DNA from: Acidobacteriota bacterium
GTDB lineage: Bacteria > Acidobacteriota > Vicinamibacteria > Vicinamibacterales > SCN-69-37
Direction: 5' to 3'
DNA: 46,474 bases
NCBI GenBank assembly: GCA_005799825.1
Contig: SYFT01000074.1
Coordinates: 1-46,474 of the forward strand
Shown: positions 1-8,354 of the stretch, in pieces
Layout: every line of letters begins with the position of its first letter
Numbering within the stretch: the stretch's first letter is position 1
The notes under the pieces: generated by a model
What the model was told of the DNA's origin: nothing
Database searches by the model: none
Seen by the model: the letters and a program-made list of their open reading frames with translations, nothing else
Position numbers and translations under genes: made by a program

Positions 1-1216
1 GGGCGACATCGAAAGCCTGCCGTTCTTGGAGGCCATCCGCCAGTTCCGCCAGGATGTGGGCCGCGAAAACGCACTGTTCGTGCACTTGACACTGGTCCCC
101 TACATCGCGTCGGCGCACGAACTCAAGACAAAACCCACGCAACACAGCGTGCGCGACCTGCGCTCGATCGGTATCCAGCCCGACGCATTGCTGTGCCGCA
201 CCGACCGTCCCCTCGAAGCCGACATGAAGGGTAAAATCGCGCTCTTCTGCGACGTGGACGAGGAAGCCGTCATCACGGCGCGCGACGTGTCCAGCATTTA
301 TGAAGTGCCTCTGAGCCTAGCCGACGAAGGGCTAGACCGCATCGTGCTCGAGCGGCTGCACCTGCCGAAGACCGAAGCGCGCATGGACCCGTGGCAGGAG
401 TTGGTGGACCGCATCCGCGAGCCGCAGGGTGAAGTCACACTCCACTTCGTCGGCAAGTACACCGACTACGCAGACTCGTACAAGAGCATCAACGAAGCGC
501 TCTACCACGGTGGCTTCCGGCATCGCCTCAAGGTCACCCTCAAGTTCGTAGAGGCCGAAGCGCTCGAACAGCCCGACGGTGCTCGCCTGCTCGACGATGC
601 GGTGGGGATATTGGTGGCGCCGGGTTTTGGCGACCGCGGCAGCCGAGGCATGATGGCCGCCGCCGAGTTCGCGCGCACGCGCAAGATTCCCTACTTTGGC
701 ATCTGTTACGGCTTCCAGTGGGCCGTAGTGGAATTTGCCCGGCACGTGGCGGGCCTGGCCGAAGCCGATTCCACAGAAGTGGTGGAAGACGCCGCCCACA
801 AGGTCATCTACAAACTTCGCGACCTGCTGGGTGTGGACGACATGGGCGGCACGATGCGGCTCGGCAGTTACGCGTGCCGGCTCACGCCCGACTCGCTCGC
901 GTTCAAACTTTACGGCGACGAGATCATCCACGAGCGACACCGCCATCGCTACGAGTTCAACTGCGCGTACGAAAAGGCGCTGACTGACAAGGGCCTGCGC
1001 ATCGTGGGCCGGTCGCTCGACGGCAAGTTTGTGGAAATCGTCGAACTACCCAACCACCCATGGTACGTCGCCGTGCAGTTCCACCCCGAATTCAAGTCGA
1101 AGCCCCTGCGCCCGCATCCGCTGTTTGCCGGGTTTGTCGAAGCCGCGCATCGCTACGCGCAGGCGCAGGCCGGGCTGGCCACCAACGTCACGGCCATCGG
1201 TGACCGCCGCCGATGA
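1..1216 (+). CDS. pyrG: CTP synthase, C-terminal three quarters (5' end outside window)
   Basis: Makes CTP from UTP, ATP and glutamine, the last step of de novo pyrimidine nucleotide synthesis in the cytosol. The reading frame is open from base 2; the first visible residues (GDIESLPFLEAIRQ) are the conserved end of the synthetase motif near residue 140 of a roughly 540-residue family, so about 404 residues are present and the N-terminal P-loop is missing. The glutaminase half is complete: nucleophile elbow GICYGFQ with its Cys, the MGGTMRLG block, RHRYEFN, and the His/Glu pair in VQFHPEF near the end. The elbow normally reads GICLGMQ, so Tyr and Phe here are unusual. pyrG next to kdsA is a common arrangement. 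The 151 bases up to kdsA hold no gene. Confidence 0.97.
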   Translation, partial: GDIESLPFLEAIRQFRQDVGRENALFVHLTLVPYIASAHELKTKPTQHSVRDLRSIGIQPDALLCRTDRPLEADMKGKIALFCDVDEEAVITARDVSSIYEVPLSLADEGLDRIVLERLHLPKTEARMDPWQELVDRIREPQGEVTLHFVGKYTDYADSYKSINEALYHGGFRHRLKVTLKFVEAEALEQPDGARLLDDAVGILVAPGFGDRGSRGMMAAAEFARTRKIPYFGICYGFQWAVVEFARHVAGLAEADSTEVVEDAAHKVIYKLRDLLGVDDMGGTMRLGSYACRLTPDSLAFKLYGDEIIHERHRHRYEFNCAYEKALTDKGLRIVGRSLDGKFVEIVELPNHPWYVAVQFHPEFKSKPLRPHPLFAGFVEAAHRYAQAQAGLATNVTAIGDRRR

Positions 1217-1367
1217 TTTTAGTGTGCTACGCACGACGCTTCAGGACGTCTTTCGGGCGGGGCATCCCGAGGGGTGGCGTTGCTCCTCGCTCAAATACAC
1301 GGGGTATTCTCACTCGTCGCGCCTTGCCCGCCGGGCGCCGCGTCCGGAAGCCGGAGCTTGGAGCGTC

Positions 1368-2198
1368 ATGCGCAGCACACTAGTCCCCGTCACGTCCGAC
1401 GTAGTGCTGGGGCACCGAGCCCTGGTGCTGATTGCTGGGCCGTGTGTCATCGAGAGTCCGTCGCACGTCATCGACATCGCGCGTGAAGTGGCCGCGATCG
1501 CCGCGCGCGTGGGCATGCCCTACGTGTTCAAGGCATCGTTCGACAAAGCCAACCGCACATCCGCGTCGTCATTCCGCGGACCCGGCATGACCGCGGGCCT
1601 CGAGGCCCTGCGGGGCGTCAGGGCCGCCACCGGCGTGCCGATTCTCACCGACATCCATGAGGCAGCGCAGGCGGCGCCAGTGGCGGAAGTGGCCGACGTC
1701 CTGCAGATTCCCGCGTTCCTCGCGCGGCAGACCGATCTGATCACGGCCGCGGCCCATACCGGACGCGTAGTCAACATCAAGAAGGGCCAGTTCATGGCGC
1801 CGCTCGACATGCGCCACGCCATTGCAAAGGTCACTGCCACGGGCAACAGCCGCGTCTGCCTCACCGAACGCGGCTACACGTTCGGTTACAACAACCTAGT
1901 GGTGGATATGCGCGCGTTCCCGATGATGCGCGCTCTGGGCGCACCGGTGATCTTCGACGTCACACACAGCCTGCAATTGCCGGGCGGTGGAGACGGCGTC
2001 ACGGCGGGTCTGGCCGAATACATCGAGCCCATGGCGTGCGCCGGCGTTGGCGCCGGAGTTGATGGCGTGTTTCTCGAGGTACACGAAGATCCGAAGCGCG
2101 CGAAGAGTGATGCGCAGAATGCGTTGAGGCTTGACCTGCTCGAGCCGTTGCTCCGCAAACTCGTGCAAATTAACGAGATTGTGAAACCCCATGCGTAA
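1368..2198 (+). CDS. kdsA: 3-deoxy-8-phosphooctulonate (Kdo-8-P) synthase
   Basis: Condenses phosphoenolpyruvate with arabinose-5-phosphate to Kdo-8-phosphate, the first committed step to Kdo of the LPS inner core. The 276 residues match the usual length. The first strand carries AGPCVIES; Cys in this GPC motif is the metal-ligand position of the metal-dependent class, where E. coli has Asn. Other expected ligands are visible: His in FDVTHSLQLPGG, Glu in FLEVHEDP, and Asp in the following AKSDAQN loop. The ATG at 1368 follows a GGAG six bases upstream and gives the correct N terminus; the longer open frame upstream is only the pyrG shadow. The end overlaps kdsD by 8 bases, so the two are probably translationally coupled. 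Confidence 0.96.
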   Translation: MRSTLVPVTSDVVLGHRALVLIAGPCVIESPSHVIDIAREVAAIAARVGMPYVFKASFDKANRTSASSFRGPGMTAGLEALRGVRAATGVPILTDIHEAAQAAPVAEVADVLQIPAFLARQTDLITAAAHTGRVVNIKKGQFMAPLDMRHAIAKVTATGNSRVCLTERGYTFGYNNLVVDMRAFPMMRALGAPVIFDVTHSLQLPGGGDGVTAGLAEYIEPMACAGVGAGVDGVFLEVHEDPKRAKSDAQNALRLDLLEPLLRKLVQINEIVKPHA

Positions 2199-3174
2199 CG
2201 ACAAGAAAGACGCGAAAGAAGCGCTGGAGATTGCCGTGCGGGTGCTCGACACCGAGGCACGCGCGATCATGGGACTCATCCCCCAGCTCAGCGACACGTT
2301 TTCGCGCGCGGTGACCCTCCTCCACTCCTGCACTGGCCGGATCATCCTCACCGGCATGGGAAAATCGGGAATCATTTCGCACAAGATGGCGGCCACGCTC
2401 TCGAGCACTGGCACGTCGGCGTTTTTCCTGCATCCGGCAGAAGCCATCCATGGCGATCTGGGAGCGGTGCAGGCCGAAGACGTGGTGGTGGCGCTGTCGC
2501 ACAGTGGCGAGACCGAGGAACTCATCCGGCTGGTGGAAGCCATCCGGCGCATCGGCGCCAGGCTGATTGCGCTGACGGGCAACCTTGAGTCCACGCTGGG
2601 ACAAGCCGCAGACATCGCGCTCAGTTGCCACGTGGCGGCTGAAGCGTGCCCCATGAATCTGGTGCCCACAGCCAGTACGACCGCCGCGCTGGCCCTGGGT
2701 GATGCGCTCGCGCTCGCGCTGTCGCAGCGCAAGGGCTTTCGCGCTGAGGAATTCGCGGACCGGCATCCGGGCGGGAAGCTCGGCAAGAAGTTGATGCGGG
2801 TCGACGCGTTGATGCATACGGACGAGGCGGTGCCGAAGGTGCCGGGCGACGCGCCCATGCCGCTAGTGATCCATGAAATGAGCAGCAAGCGCCTGGGGAT
2901 GACCTGCGTCGTCGATGCCGAGCGCCGCCTGCTCGGGATCGTCACAGACGGAGACCTCCGCCGCCACATGACGCCCGGATCGACCCTACTCGACCAGCAG
3001 GCGCACGACGTGATGACCCGGCACCCCGTCACCATCACACGGGGTATGCTTGCTGTGGAAGCCATCAGGTTGATGGAGCAGCGCAAGATCACGGCGCTTG
3101 TGGTTGTGGACGATCTGCTTCGCGTCGAGGGCGTTGTGCACCTGCACGATCTCTGGCGCACCCAAATGATGTGA
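2191..3174 (+). CDS. kdsD: Arabinose-5-phosphate isomerase, SIS plus two CBS domains (KpsF/GutQ family)
   Basis: Interconverts ribulose-5-phosphate and arabinose-5-phosphate, supplying the KdsA substrate. The N-terminal half (about residues 40-175) is a SIS sugar-isomerase domain with the TGMGKSG turn and the SHSGETEE phosphate-binding loop. The linker ADRHPGGKLGKKL is typical of the KdsD family. Two CBS repeats follow (about residues 208-325), the second containing IVTDGDLRRHM and the tail VVHLHDLW. Length, 327 residues, fits the family. It overlaps kdsA at its start, and its stop overlaps the kdsC start by one base (TGATG), so kdsA-kdsD-kdsC form one Kdo operon. Confidence 0.96.
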   Translation: MRNDKKDAKEALEIAVRVLDTEARAIMGLIPQLSDTFSRAVTLLHSCTGRIILTGMGKSGIISHKMAATLSSTGTSAFFLHPAEAIHGDLGAVQAEDVVVALSHSGETEELIRLVEAIRRIGARLIALTGNLESTLGQAADIALSCHVAAEACPMNLVPTASTTAALALGDALALALSQRKGFRAEEFADRHPGGKLGKKLMRVDALMHTDEAVPKVPGDAPMPLVIHEMSSKRLGMTCVVDAERRLLGIVTDGDLRRHMTPGSTLLDQQAHDVMTRHPVTITRGMLAVEAIRLMEQRKITALVVVDDLLRVEGVVHLHDLWRTQMM

Positions 3175-3710
3175 TGTCCCTGACCGATGACCAGCTCAAA
3201 GCGAGATCGCAACAACTGCGTCTCCTATTGTTCGATGTAGACGGTGTGTTGACCGACGGCACGATTGACGTGACCGGCGCCGGCCACGAACGCAAATCCT
3301 TCTCGATCCGGGATGGCGCGGCCATCGTGTGGGCGCAGCGGGCCGGGCTCAGGATTGGGTTACTGAGCGGCCGCGGGTCGGACGCGACGACACAACGCGC
3401 GGAGGAACTGAAGATTCCGATTGTCATCCAGGGCGAAACCGACAAGCGCACGGCCTTCCTGAAGCTGGCTGCCACCGAGGGACTGGAGGCTGAACAAATC
3501 GCGTACATGGGCGACGATCTCGTGGACCTGCCCGTCCTGAAGCTGGTGGGTCTGTCGGCGGCGCCTCAGGATGCCTGCGAGGAAGTCCGCGAACGCGTAC
3601 ACGTGGTGACGCGGGCCCCGGGTGGACGAGGCGCCGTGCGCGAGTTCATTGAGTTGATCTTGCGCGGCCAGGACCGCTGGGACGCACTCGTGCGCTCCCA
3701 CCTGACGTGA
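3174..3710 (+). CDS. kdsC: Kdo-8-phosphate phosphatase, HAD superfamily
   Basis: Removes phosphate from Kdo-8-P to give Kdo. HAD motif I is FDVDGVLTDG near residue 20 with both catalytic Asp; motif II Ser lies in LLSGRGSD; the Lys region is in ETDKRTAF; motif IV is GDDLVDLPVL. The small 178-residue size with no separate cap domain is the KdsC pattern. The chosen ATG (3174) overlaps the kdsD stop codon by one base; a GTG one codon upstream is also possible. Together with kdsA and kdsD it supplies three of the enzymes needed for Kdo; kdsB, the CMP-Kdo synthetase, is not in this window. Confidence 0.94.
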   Translation: MSLTDDQLKARSQQLRLLLFDVDGVLTDGTIDVTGAGHERKSFSIRDGAAIVWAQRAGLRIGLLSGRGSDATTQRAEELKIPIVIQGETDKRTAFLKLAATEGLEAEQIAYMGDDLVDLPVLKLVGLSAAPQDACEEVRERVHVVTRAPGGRGAVREFIELILRGQDRWDALVRSHLT

Positions 3711-3718
3711 GCGCCGCC

Positions 3719-4954
3719 ATGGACAGCGGACTTGTGCTCCTCCTCGTCATTACCGCGCTGCTGGTCGGCCTTGCCGTGGGCAAGGCGTGGGAGCGTTACA
3801 AACTTCAGGAGGGCCAGTGGGTGGATCGGCGGCGCGTCCGCCAGTCGCCCCACTTCATCGTCGGGCTCAACTACCTGGTGGCCGGGCGCGTAGATCTGGC
3901 AATTGAGGAACTCGAAGAAGCGTCGAAGCTGGACCCGGGCGCGCTGGAGTTGCGGCTGATGCTGGGCAACCTCTACCGGGAGCGCGGACAGGTGGGACGC
4001 GCGATTCAGGAACACCAGACCCTGTTGCAGCGACCGCGACTGAGCCAGATGGAACACGCCAACGTGCTGCTCTGCCTTGGGCTCGATTATCGACGAGGCG
4101 GATTTGTCGATCGCGCCACCGAGGCGTTTACCGAGGTGCTGAAACTGGCGCCCGACAACGAATCGGCGCTCAATAACCTTGAGAAGCTGCAGGAAGAACA
4201 GCGCCAGTGGCAAGAGGCGTATCAAACGCGCCACCGACTGGCGGCGATCGCGAATCCCGCCGTGCAGACGCGTTCAAAGACCATCCTCGCGTTTCTGGAA
4301 CACGAATTGGGTCTGCAGGCGCTGGCCAAGAGCGACATTCCGGAAGCCATCCGGCGATTCACCGCGGCCATTGAACTGCATACCGCCGTGCTGCCGGCCT
4401 ATCTCAGCCTGGGCGACGCGCGTTTGAAACAGGGCGATGCGACGGCGGCCGCGACCATCTGGGAAGCGGCGGTCAACGTCTCGCTCGACCGCGCGTACCT
4501 GCCGCTTGAGCGCCTGGAGGTGCTCTATGTAAGCCAGGGGCGCGCCGATCGATTCGTCGCGCTGTGTGAGCGGTTGACCGACGCGGCCCCGCGGGAATGG
4601 CGTGCGCGCGCGGCACTTGCGCGCCACCTGGCCTCGCAAGGTGAGCCGACGCGGGCACTCGAGTCGCTGTTTGGCGCCCTCGAACATAACCCCCACGCGC
4701 TGGCCATTCACCAGTCGATTTGGGCGCTGCTATCCTCGTTAGACCTGCCCCGCCCACTCGTGGCCCGCTACATCGAAATCACCCGTCAGTCTGTGTTTTA
4801 CCTCGACCCCCACGTGTGCACGCGCTGCCGGTACCGCAGCACGGAACTGCTGTGGCAATGTCCCCAGTGCCACGAGTGGGACGCGTTTGTCGAAGAACGC
4901 ATCACGCCGGCAAGCGACGTCGAGTCAGAAATGTCCCCAGGTCCGAACGTGTAA
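3719..4954 (+). CDS. lapB: LapB/YciM-like membrane-anchored TPR protein with C-terminal rubredoxin-like knuckle
   Basis: In enterobacteria LapB controls LPS amount by steering LpxC to FtsH proteolysis. Here an N-terminal membrane helix (about residues 4-22, very hydrophobic) is followed by a charged stretch and at least six TPR-like repeats (for example AIEELEEASKLDPGALELRLMLG). The C terminus holds a four-Cys knuckle, CTRC then CPQCHEWDAF, as in the LapB metal-binding tail. Length near 411 residues is close to the family norm. Placement right after kdsC supports an LPS role. No good ribosome-binding site marks the start: ATG 3719 and GTG 3707 (overlapping the kdsC stop) are both possible. 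LpxC and FtsH are not in this window. Confidence 0.85.
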   Translation: MDSGLVLLLVITALLVGLAVGKAWERYKLQEGQWVDRRRVRQSPHFIVGLNYLVAGRVDLAIEELEEASKLDPGALELRLMLGNLYRERGQVGRAIQEHQTLLQRPRLSQMEHANVLLCLGLDYRRGGFVDRATEAFTEVLKLAPDNESALNNLEKLQEEQRQWQEAYQTRHRLAAIANPAVQTRSKTILAFLEHELGLQALAKSDIPEAIRRFTAAIELHTAVLPAYLSLGDARLKQGDATAAATIWEAAVNVSLDRAYLPLERLEVLYVSQGRADRFVALCERLTDAAPREWRARAALARHLASQGEPTRALESLFGALEHNPHALAIHQSIWALLSSLDLPRPLVARYIEITRQSVFYLDPHVCTRCRYRSTELLWQCPQCHEWDAFVEERITPASDVESEMSPGPNV

Positions 4955-4962
4955 GCCAAGCC

Positions 4963-5586
4963 ATGAAAACACCCAAGCGCTCGAAGTTCCCGCACGCCCG
5001 CCGCATAGCGCTCACCGGCGGCATCAGTACGGGAAAGTCGTTGTGTCTGACGACGTTTGCCCGCCTCGGGGCGCCCATCATTGACGCCGACCAACTGGCG
5101 CGCGACGCAGTCGCGGTCGGCTCACCGGGGCTGGCTGCAGTGGTCCGCCGGTTCGGACCTGCCGTGCTGCTCCGCAACGGCCAGCTGAACCGGGCTGCGC
5201 TCGGCGCGGTGATCTTCGCTGACCCGACGGCGCGCAAGGACATCGAGAAGATCATCCACCCGCATGTGTATGCCGCCGTCGCGCGGTGGTTCACGGCGCT
5301 GAAGGCGCCAGTCGGAGTCGCTGACATTCCGCTCCTTTTCGAGATCGGCCACCAGGGCGACTTCGATGTGGTCGTGGTCGCCGCCTGCCGGCCCGAACAA
5401 CAACTCGCCCGCCTCATGGCGCGCGGAGGCCTGAGCGAAGCCAACGCCCGCGCCCGCATCGCCGCCCAGGGGCCACTCGCCGACAAGGTTGCGAAGGCGC
5501 ACCACGTCATCGACACGAGCGGGACGCTCGAGCAGACGGCCGAGAACACCGAGGCCGTTTGGGCGAAGCTGCAGTCTGCGATCTGA
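4963..5586 (+). CDS. coaE: Dephospho-CoA kinase
   Basis: Phosphorylates dephospho-CoA at the 3' hydroxyl, the last step of CoA synthesis. The P-loop GGISTGKS lies near residue 20, then IIDADQLARDAV (substrate-binding Asp), IIHPHVY and the lid-side Arg region. Normal length, 207 residues. The ATG is 8 bases after the lapB stop; longer upstream reading is lapB shadow. It is the last gene of the plus-strand block and converges on folD, with a REP-like double palindrome between them. The other CoA gene in the window, coaA, lies 27 kb away. Confidence 0.95.
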   Translation: MKTPKRSKFPHARRIALTGGISTGKSLCLTTFARLGAPIIDADQLARDAVAVGSPGLAAVVRRFGPAVLLRNGQLNRAALGAVIFADPTARKDIEKIIHPHVYAAVARWFTALKAPVGVADIPLLFEIGHQGDFDVVVVAACRPEQQLARLMARGGLSEANARARIAAQGPLADKVAKAHHVIDTSGTLEQTAENTEAVWAKLQSAI

Positions 5587-5613
5587 GACCGGCGTCCGTA
5601 GCGCCGATCAGAA

Positions 5614-5679
5614 ACGTAGCCCGGGCTGGTCCTCAAGCCCGAGGATCACCTCGGCCTTGAAGAGCAGGCCAAGCTACGT
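5614..5679. repeat. REP-like double palindrome (two inverted copies of a ~31-bp GTAG-headed hairpin)
   Basis: Between convergent coaE and folD. The left unit (5614-5644) begins ACGTAGCCCGGGCTGGTCC; the right unit (5649-5679), read on the minus strand, begins ACGTAGCTTGGCCTGCTC. The arms agree at 25 of 31 positions around a 4-base centre, ATCA. Each unit also folds alone (left: CGGGCT pairs with AGCCCG). A GTAG tetranucleotide followed by an imperfect palindrome is the layout of REP elements mobilised by RAYT transposases, and two inverted units make a BIME. The folD stop codon (TAG) lies inside the right unit. It could also serve as a bidirectional terminator. A related single unit is at 24763-24792. 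Confidence 0.7.
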
Positions 5680-6591
5680 GCGAGGGCGTCCTTCTGCGGC
5701 CACCAGCGTGTTCTTGAGCAGCATCGCGATCGTCAGCGGCCCCACGCCGCCAGGCACCGGCGTCATCGCGCCGGCGACGTCGACCACCGCAGGGTGTACG
5801 TCGCCCACGACCATCGAGCCCCGTGTGTCGAAGCCAACCAGCCTGGGGTGATTGGCGCCGAAGAGCGCCACGGCCTGATCGCGTGAGTCCACGCGATTGA
5901 TCCCCACATCAATCACCACTGCGCCGGGCTTGACGAACGCGGGCGTGACGAAACCCGGGCGGCCGATGGCCGCCACAAGAATGTCGGCGCGCGCGCAGGT
6001 AGCCTCAAGATCCGGTGTCTTTGAATGACAGATGGTGACCGTGGCGTCGCGCTGCAGCAGGAGCAGCGCCATTGGCTTGCCCACGATCTCCGACCGGCCG
6101 ATGACCACCGCGTATTTCCCGGCGAGGCTCTGCCCTTCGCGATCGAGCAATTCGATCACGCCCGAGGGCGTACACGGCTTGAGTGCGGCGCGGCCCTGCA
6201 CGAGCAGGCCCACATTATGCGGATGAAACCCGTCCACATCCTTGGCCGGGTCTATAGCATCGAACACCTGCTCGGTGCCCTGTTTGCCGATGGTTTTTGG
6301 TAGTGGCGCCTGCACCAGGATGCCGTCGCATGCGCTGTCCGCGTTCAGCCGCCGCACGGTGGCCAGCACATCCTCCAATGGGGCGGAGGCGGGCAACCTG
6401 TGCACGGTCACGAGCAGGCCGGCGTCAGTGCCGGCGCGTTCCTTGTTGCGCACGTAGATTTGCGACGCGGGGTCGTCGCCGACGAGCACGATGTGCAACG
6501 CCGGACGACGACCGCGCGCAGCCAAAAACTCAGTCACACGTGGCGCGAGCTCCGCCCGGATCGCTCCGGCGACGCGCGTACCGTCGAGCAT
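5674..6591 (-). CDS. folD: Bifunctional methylenetetrahydrofolate dehydrogenase/cyclohydrolase
   Basis: Interconverts 5,10-methylene-THF and 10-formyl-THF with NADP, feeding purine and formyl-Met synthesis. The substrate motif YVRNKERAGTDAG carries the catalytic Tyr and Lys; VQAPLPK and the DVDGFHPHNVG block follow; the Rossmann half has VIGRSEIVGKPMA and ends with TPVPGGVGPLTIAMLL. Its 305 residues are slightly longer than the usual 280-300. Start: ATG 6591, preceded directly by an in-frame GTG (6594) that is also possible. It lies 8 bases after the permease stop on the same strand. The last codon and stop (ACG TAG) are encoded by the REP-like unit, so the C terminus may have been reshaped by that element. 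Confidence 0.96.
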   Translation of the reverse strand: MLDGTRVAGAIRAELAPRVTEFLAARGRRPALHIVLVGDDPASQIYVRNKERAGTDAGLLVTVHRLPASAPLEDVLATVRRLNADSACDGILVQAPLPKTIGKQGTEQVFDAIDPAKDVDGFHPHNVGLLVQGRAALKPCTPSGVIELLDREGQSLAGKYAVVIGRSEIVGKPMALLLLQRDATVTICHSKTPDLEATCARADILVAAIGRPGFVTPAFVKPGAVVIDVGINRVDSRDQAVALFGANHPRLVGFDTRGSMVVGDVHPAVVDVAGAMTPVPGGVGPLTIAMLLKNTLVAAEGRPRT

Positions 6592-6599
6592 CACCGCTG

Positions 6600-8291
6600 C
6601 TATTTCTCGCCGGAGGTCTTCGATAACACGCGGCCGATGACAAACACCAGGATCGACACACCCAGGACCTGGAGACCGAAGATGTCGGCCTGTTCGGCGG
6701 TCACCCCAATCTCATGCCACTTGGCCGTGGTGTCGTTGGTGATGCCCCACTCGGTGAAGAACCCGAGGATGGTCATGGCGAAGCCGTTGAAGATGGCGAG
6801 TGCGCCAAACGCAGTGGTGAAGTTCGCCAACGCCTGCATGCCCGTGCGCTTTGCCCGCTCGGCCGCATTGGCGAGCGTGCTATGGGTGCGGCCGTACACC
6901 CAATAGATGATCAGACCGAGGTCTAGCCACACGAGAAACCGCACCCAGGTGATCACGGGCAGGCTCAACATCAGATAGAAACACGACACGATGCCCAGCA
7001 CCGGCAACACGTTGCCACCGGGCACGCGAAACGGTCGTTTGGCTTCGGGCCGTGTGCGGCGCAGGATCAGGACGGCCGCGCACACGACGACAAAGGCGAA
7101 CAACGTGCCGATGCTGGTCATCTCGCCGACGGTCTGAATCTGCGTGAACCCGGCGACCACCGCCACCACCACACCCGTGATGATCGTCGTGATGTACGGC
7201 GTGCCGTACTTTGGATGCACCACGCTGACGCCCGGAGGCAGCAGGCGGTCGCGGCTCATGGCGAAGAAGATGCGCGGCTGGCTCAGGAGCATGACGAGGA
7301 GTACGGACGTGATACCGGCGACGGCGCCAGCTGACACCAGATACGCCGCCCAGTCCTGGCCGATGAGGCTCAGCGCAAACGCCACGGGCGCGTTCAGGAA
7401 CGCGGCGTCGGTCTTGCTGTCCACCACCGGCACAATGCCGGTCAACACGGCCGCCACTGCCAAATACAACACCGTGCAGACCACGAGCGACGATAGGATG
7501 CCGATCGGAAGGTCGCGCTGCGGGTTCTTGGCTTCCTCTGCCGTAGTCGAGACGGCGTCAAAGCCGATGTACGCGAAAAACACGACGGCGGCGGCGGCCA
7601 TGGTGCCCTGCCAGCCGTAGGCAAAAAACGGCTCCCAGTTCTCGGGCTTGACGTAGGTAGCGCCGACGGCGATGAAGAAGACAATCGCCACCAGCTTGAT
7701 GCTCACCATGATCGCGTTGGCGCGAGCCGTGGCCTGCACGCCCACCACCAAAAGCGCGGTGATGGCCAGCACGATCAGGACGGCCGGCAGGTTGATGAGT
7801 GCGCCAATCGAAACGCCGTTGGCGTCAAGCGTGCCCGGAGCCGCGCTCATCCAGACGGGCAGATGAATACCGGCGCCCGACAGGAGCTTCTGCATGTAGC
7901 CACTCCAGCCGATGGCGACGGTCATCGAACCCACCGCGTATTCGAGGATGAGGTCCCAGCCAATCATCCAGGCCACCAGCTCGCCCAACGTGGCATAGGC
8001 GTAGGTATACGCGCTGCCGGCGATGGGAATCATCGAGGCGAACTCGGCGTAACACAGTGCCGCGAAGCCGCAGGCCAGGCCGGCGGCCAGGTACGAGACC
8101 ATGATGGAGGGCCCCGCCTGATTCGCCGCGGCCGTGCCGGTGAGGACGAAGATGCCGGTGCCGATAATGGCGCCGATACCCAGCAAAGTGAGGTCCCACG
8201 CGCCCAAGCTGCGCTTGAGCGCCTTTGACCCGTGCTCGACGTCTCCGACAAGTTGTTCAATCGACTTGGTGCTGAGGAGGTTTGAATCCAT
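6600..8291 (-). CDS. APC-superfamily amino acid permease (cationic amino acid transporter type)
   Basis: Inner-membrane amino acid uptake or exchange protein. The N terminus has the LGIGAIIGTGIFVLTG substrate-binding unwound helix typical of APC carriers, followed by CYAEFASMIPIAGSAYTY (helix 3) and the FFAYIGFDAVSTTAEEAKNP motif of helix 6 and its following loop. About 14 hydrophobic segments are visible; with 563 residues it is longer than 12-TM bacterial permeases and resembles the eukaryotic-like CAT subgroup with two extra C-terminal helices. Substrate cannot be read from sequence. ATG 8291 has no strong ribosome-binding site. A TATAAT box 35 bases upstream, inside the thiE 3' end, suggests transcription separate from the pil/acc operon, with folD downstream. 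Confidence 0.9.
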   Translation of the reverse strand: MDSNLLSTKSIEQLVGDVEHGSKALKRSLGAWDLTLLGIGAIIGTGIFVLTGTAAANQAGPSIMVSYLAAGLACGFAALCYAEFASMIPIAGSAYTYAYATLGELVAWMIGWDLILEYAVGSMTVAIGWSGYMQKLLSGAGIHLPVWMSAAPGTLDANGVSIGALINLPAVLIVLAITALLVVGVQATARANAIMVSIKLVAIVFFIAVGATYVKPENWEPFFAYGWQGTMAAAAVVFFAYIGFDAVSTTAEEAKNPQRDLPIGILSSLVVCTVLYLAVAAVLTGIVPVVDSKTDAAFLNAPVAFALSLIGQDWAAYLVSAGAVAGITSVLLVMLLSQPRIFFAMSRDRLLPPGVSVVHPKYGTPYITTIITGVVVAVVAGFTQIQTVGEMTSIGTLFAFVVVCAAVLILRRTRPEAKRPFRVPGGNVLPVLGIVSCFYLMLSLPVITWVRFLVWLDLGLIIYWVYGRTHSTLANAAERAKRTGMQALANFTTAFGALAIFNGFAMTILGFFTEWGITNDTTAKWHEIGVTAEQADIFGLQVLGVSILVFVIGRVLSKTSGEK

Positions 8292-8326
8292 AGTGTGAGA
8301 TCCGCAAACAGGCTCGTGGCCCGGCC

Positions 8327-8354
8327 ATTATAGGCGACCGGGCCCAATGCGCAA
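8327..8354 (-). promoter_or_regulatory. Predicted sigma70 promoter for permease-folD
   Basis: On the minus strand, TTGCGC (8354-8349) and a perfect TATAAT (8332-8327) are separated by 16 bases, 35 bases upstream of the permease ATG. The box overlaps the thiE stop codon. The -10 is consensus and the -35 matches at the first three positions, so this is a fair candidate seen by eye only. Confidence 0.5.

Noticed and set aside
1217-1367. Promoter for kdsA (TATTCT at 1305-1310)
   Set aside because: The nearest -35-like hexamer (TTGCTC at 1280) is 19 bases away and weak; not listed as a feature.
1896-3215. A 439-codon minus-strand open frame opposite kdsA/kdsD
   Set aside because: Ser/Arg-rich shadow crossing two well-supported genes.
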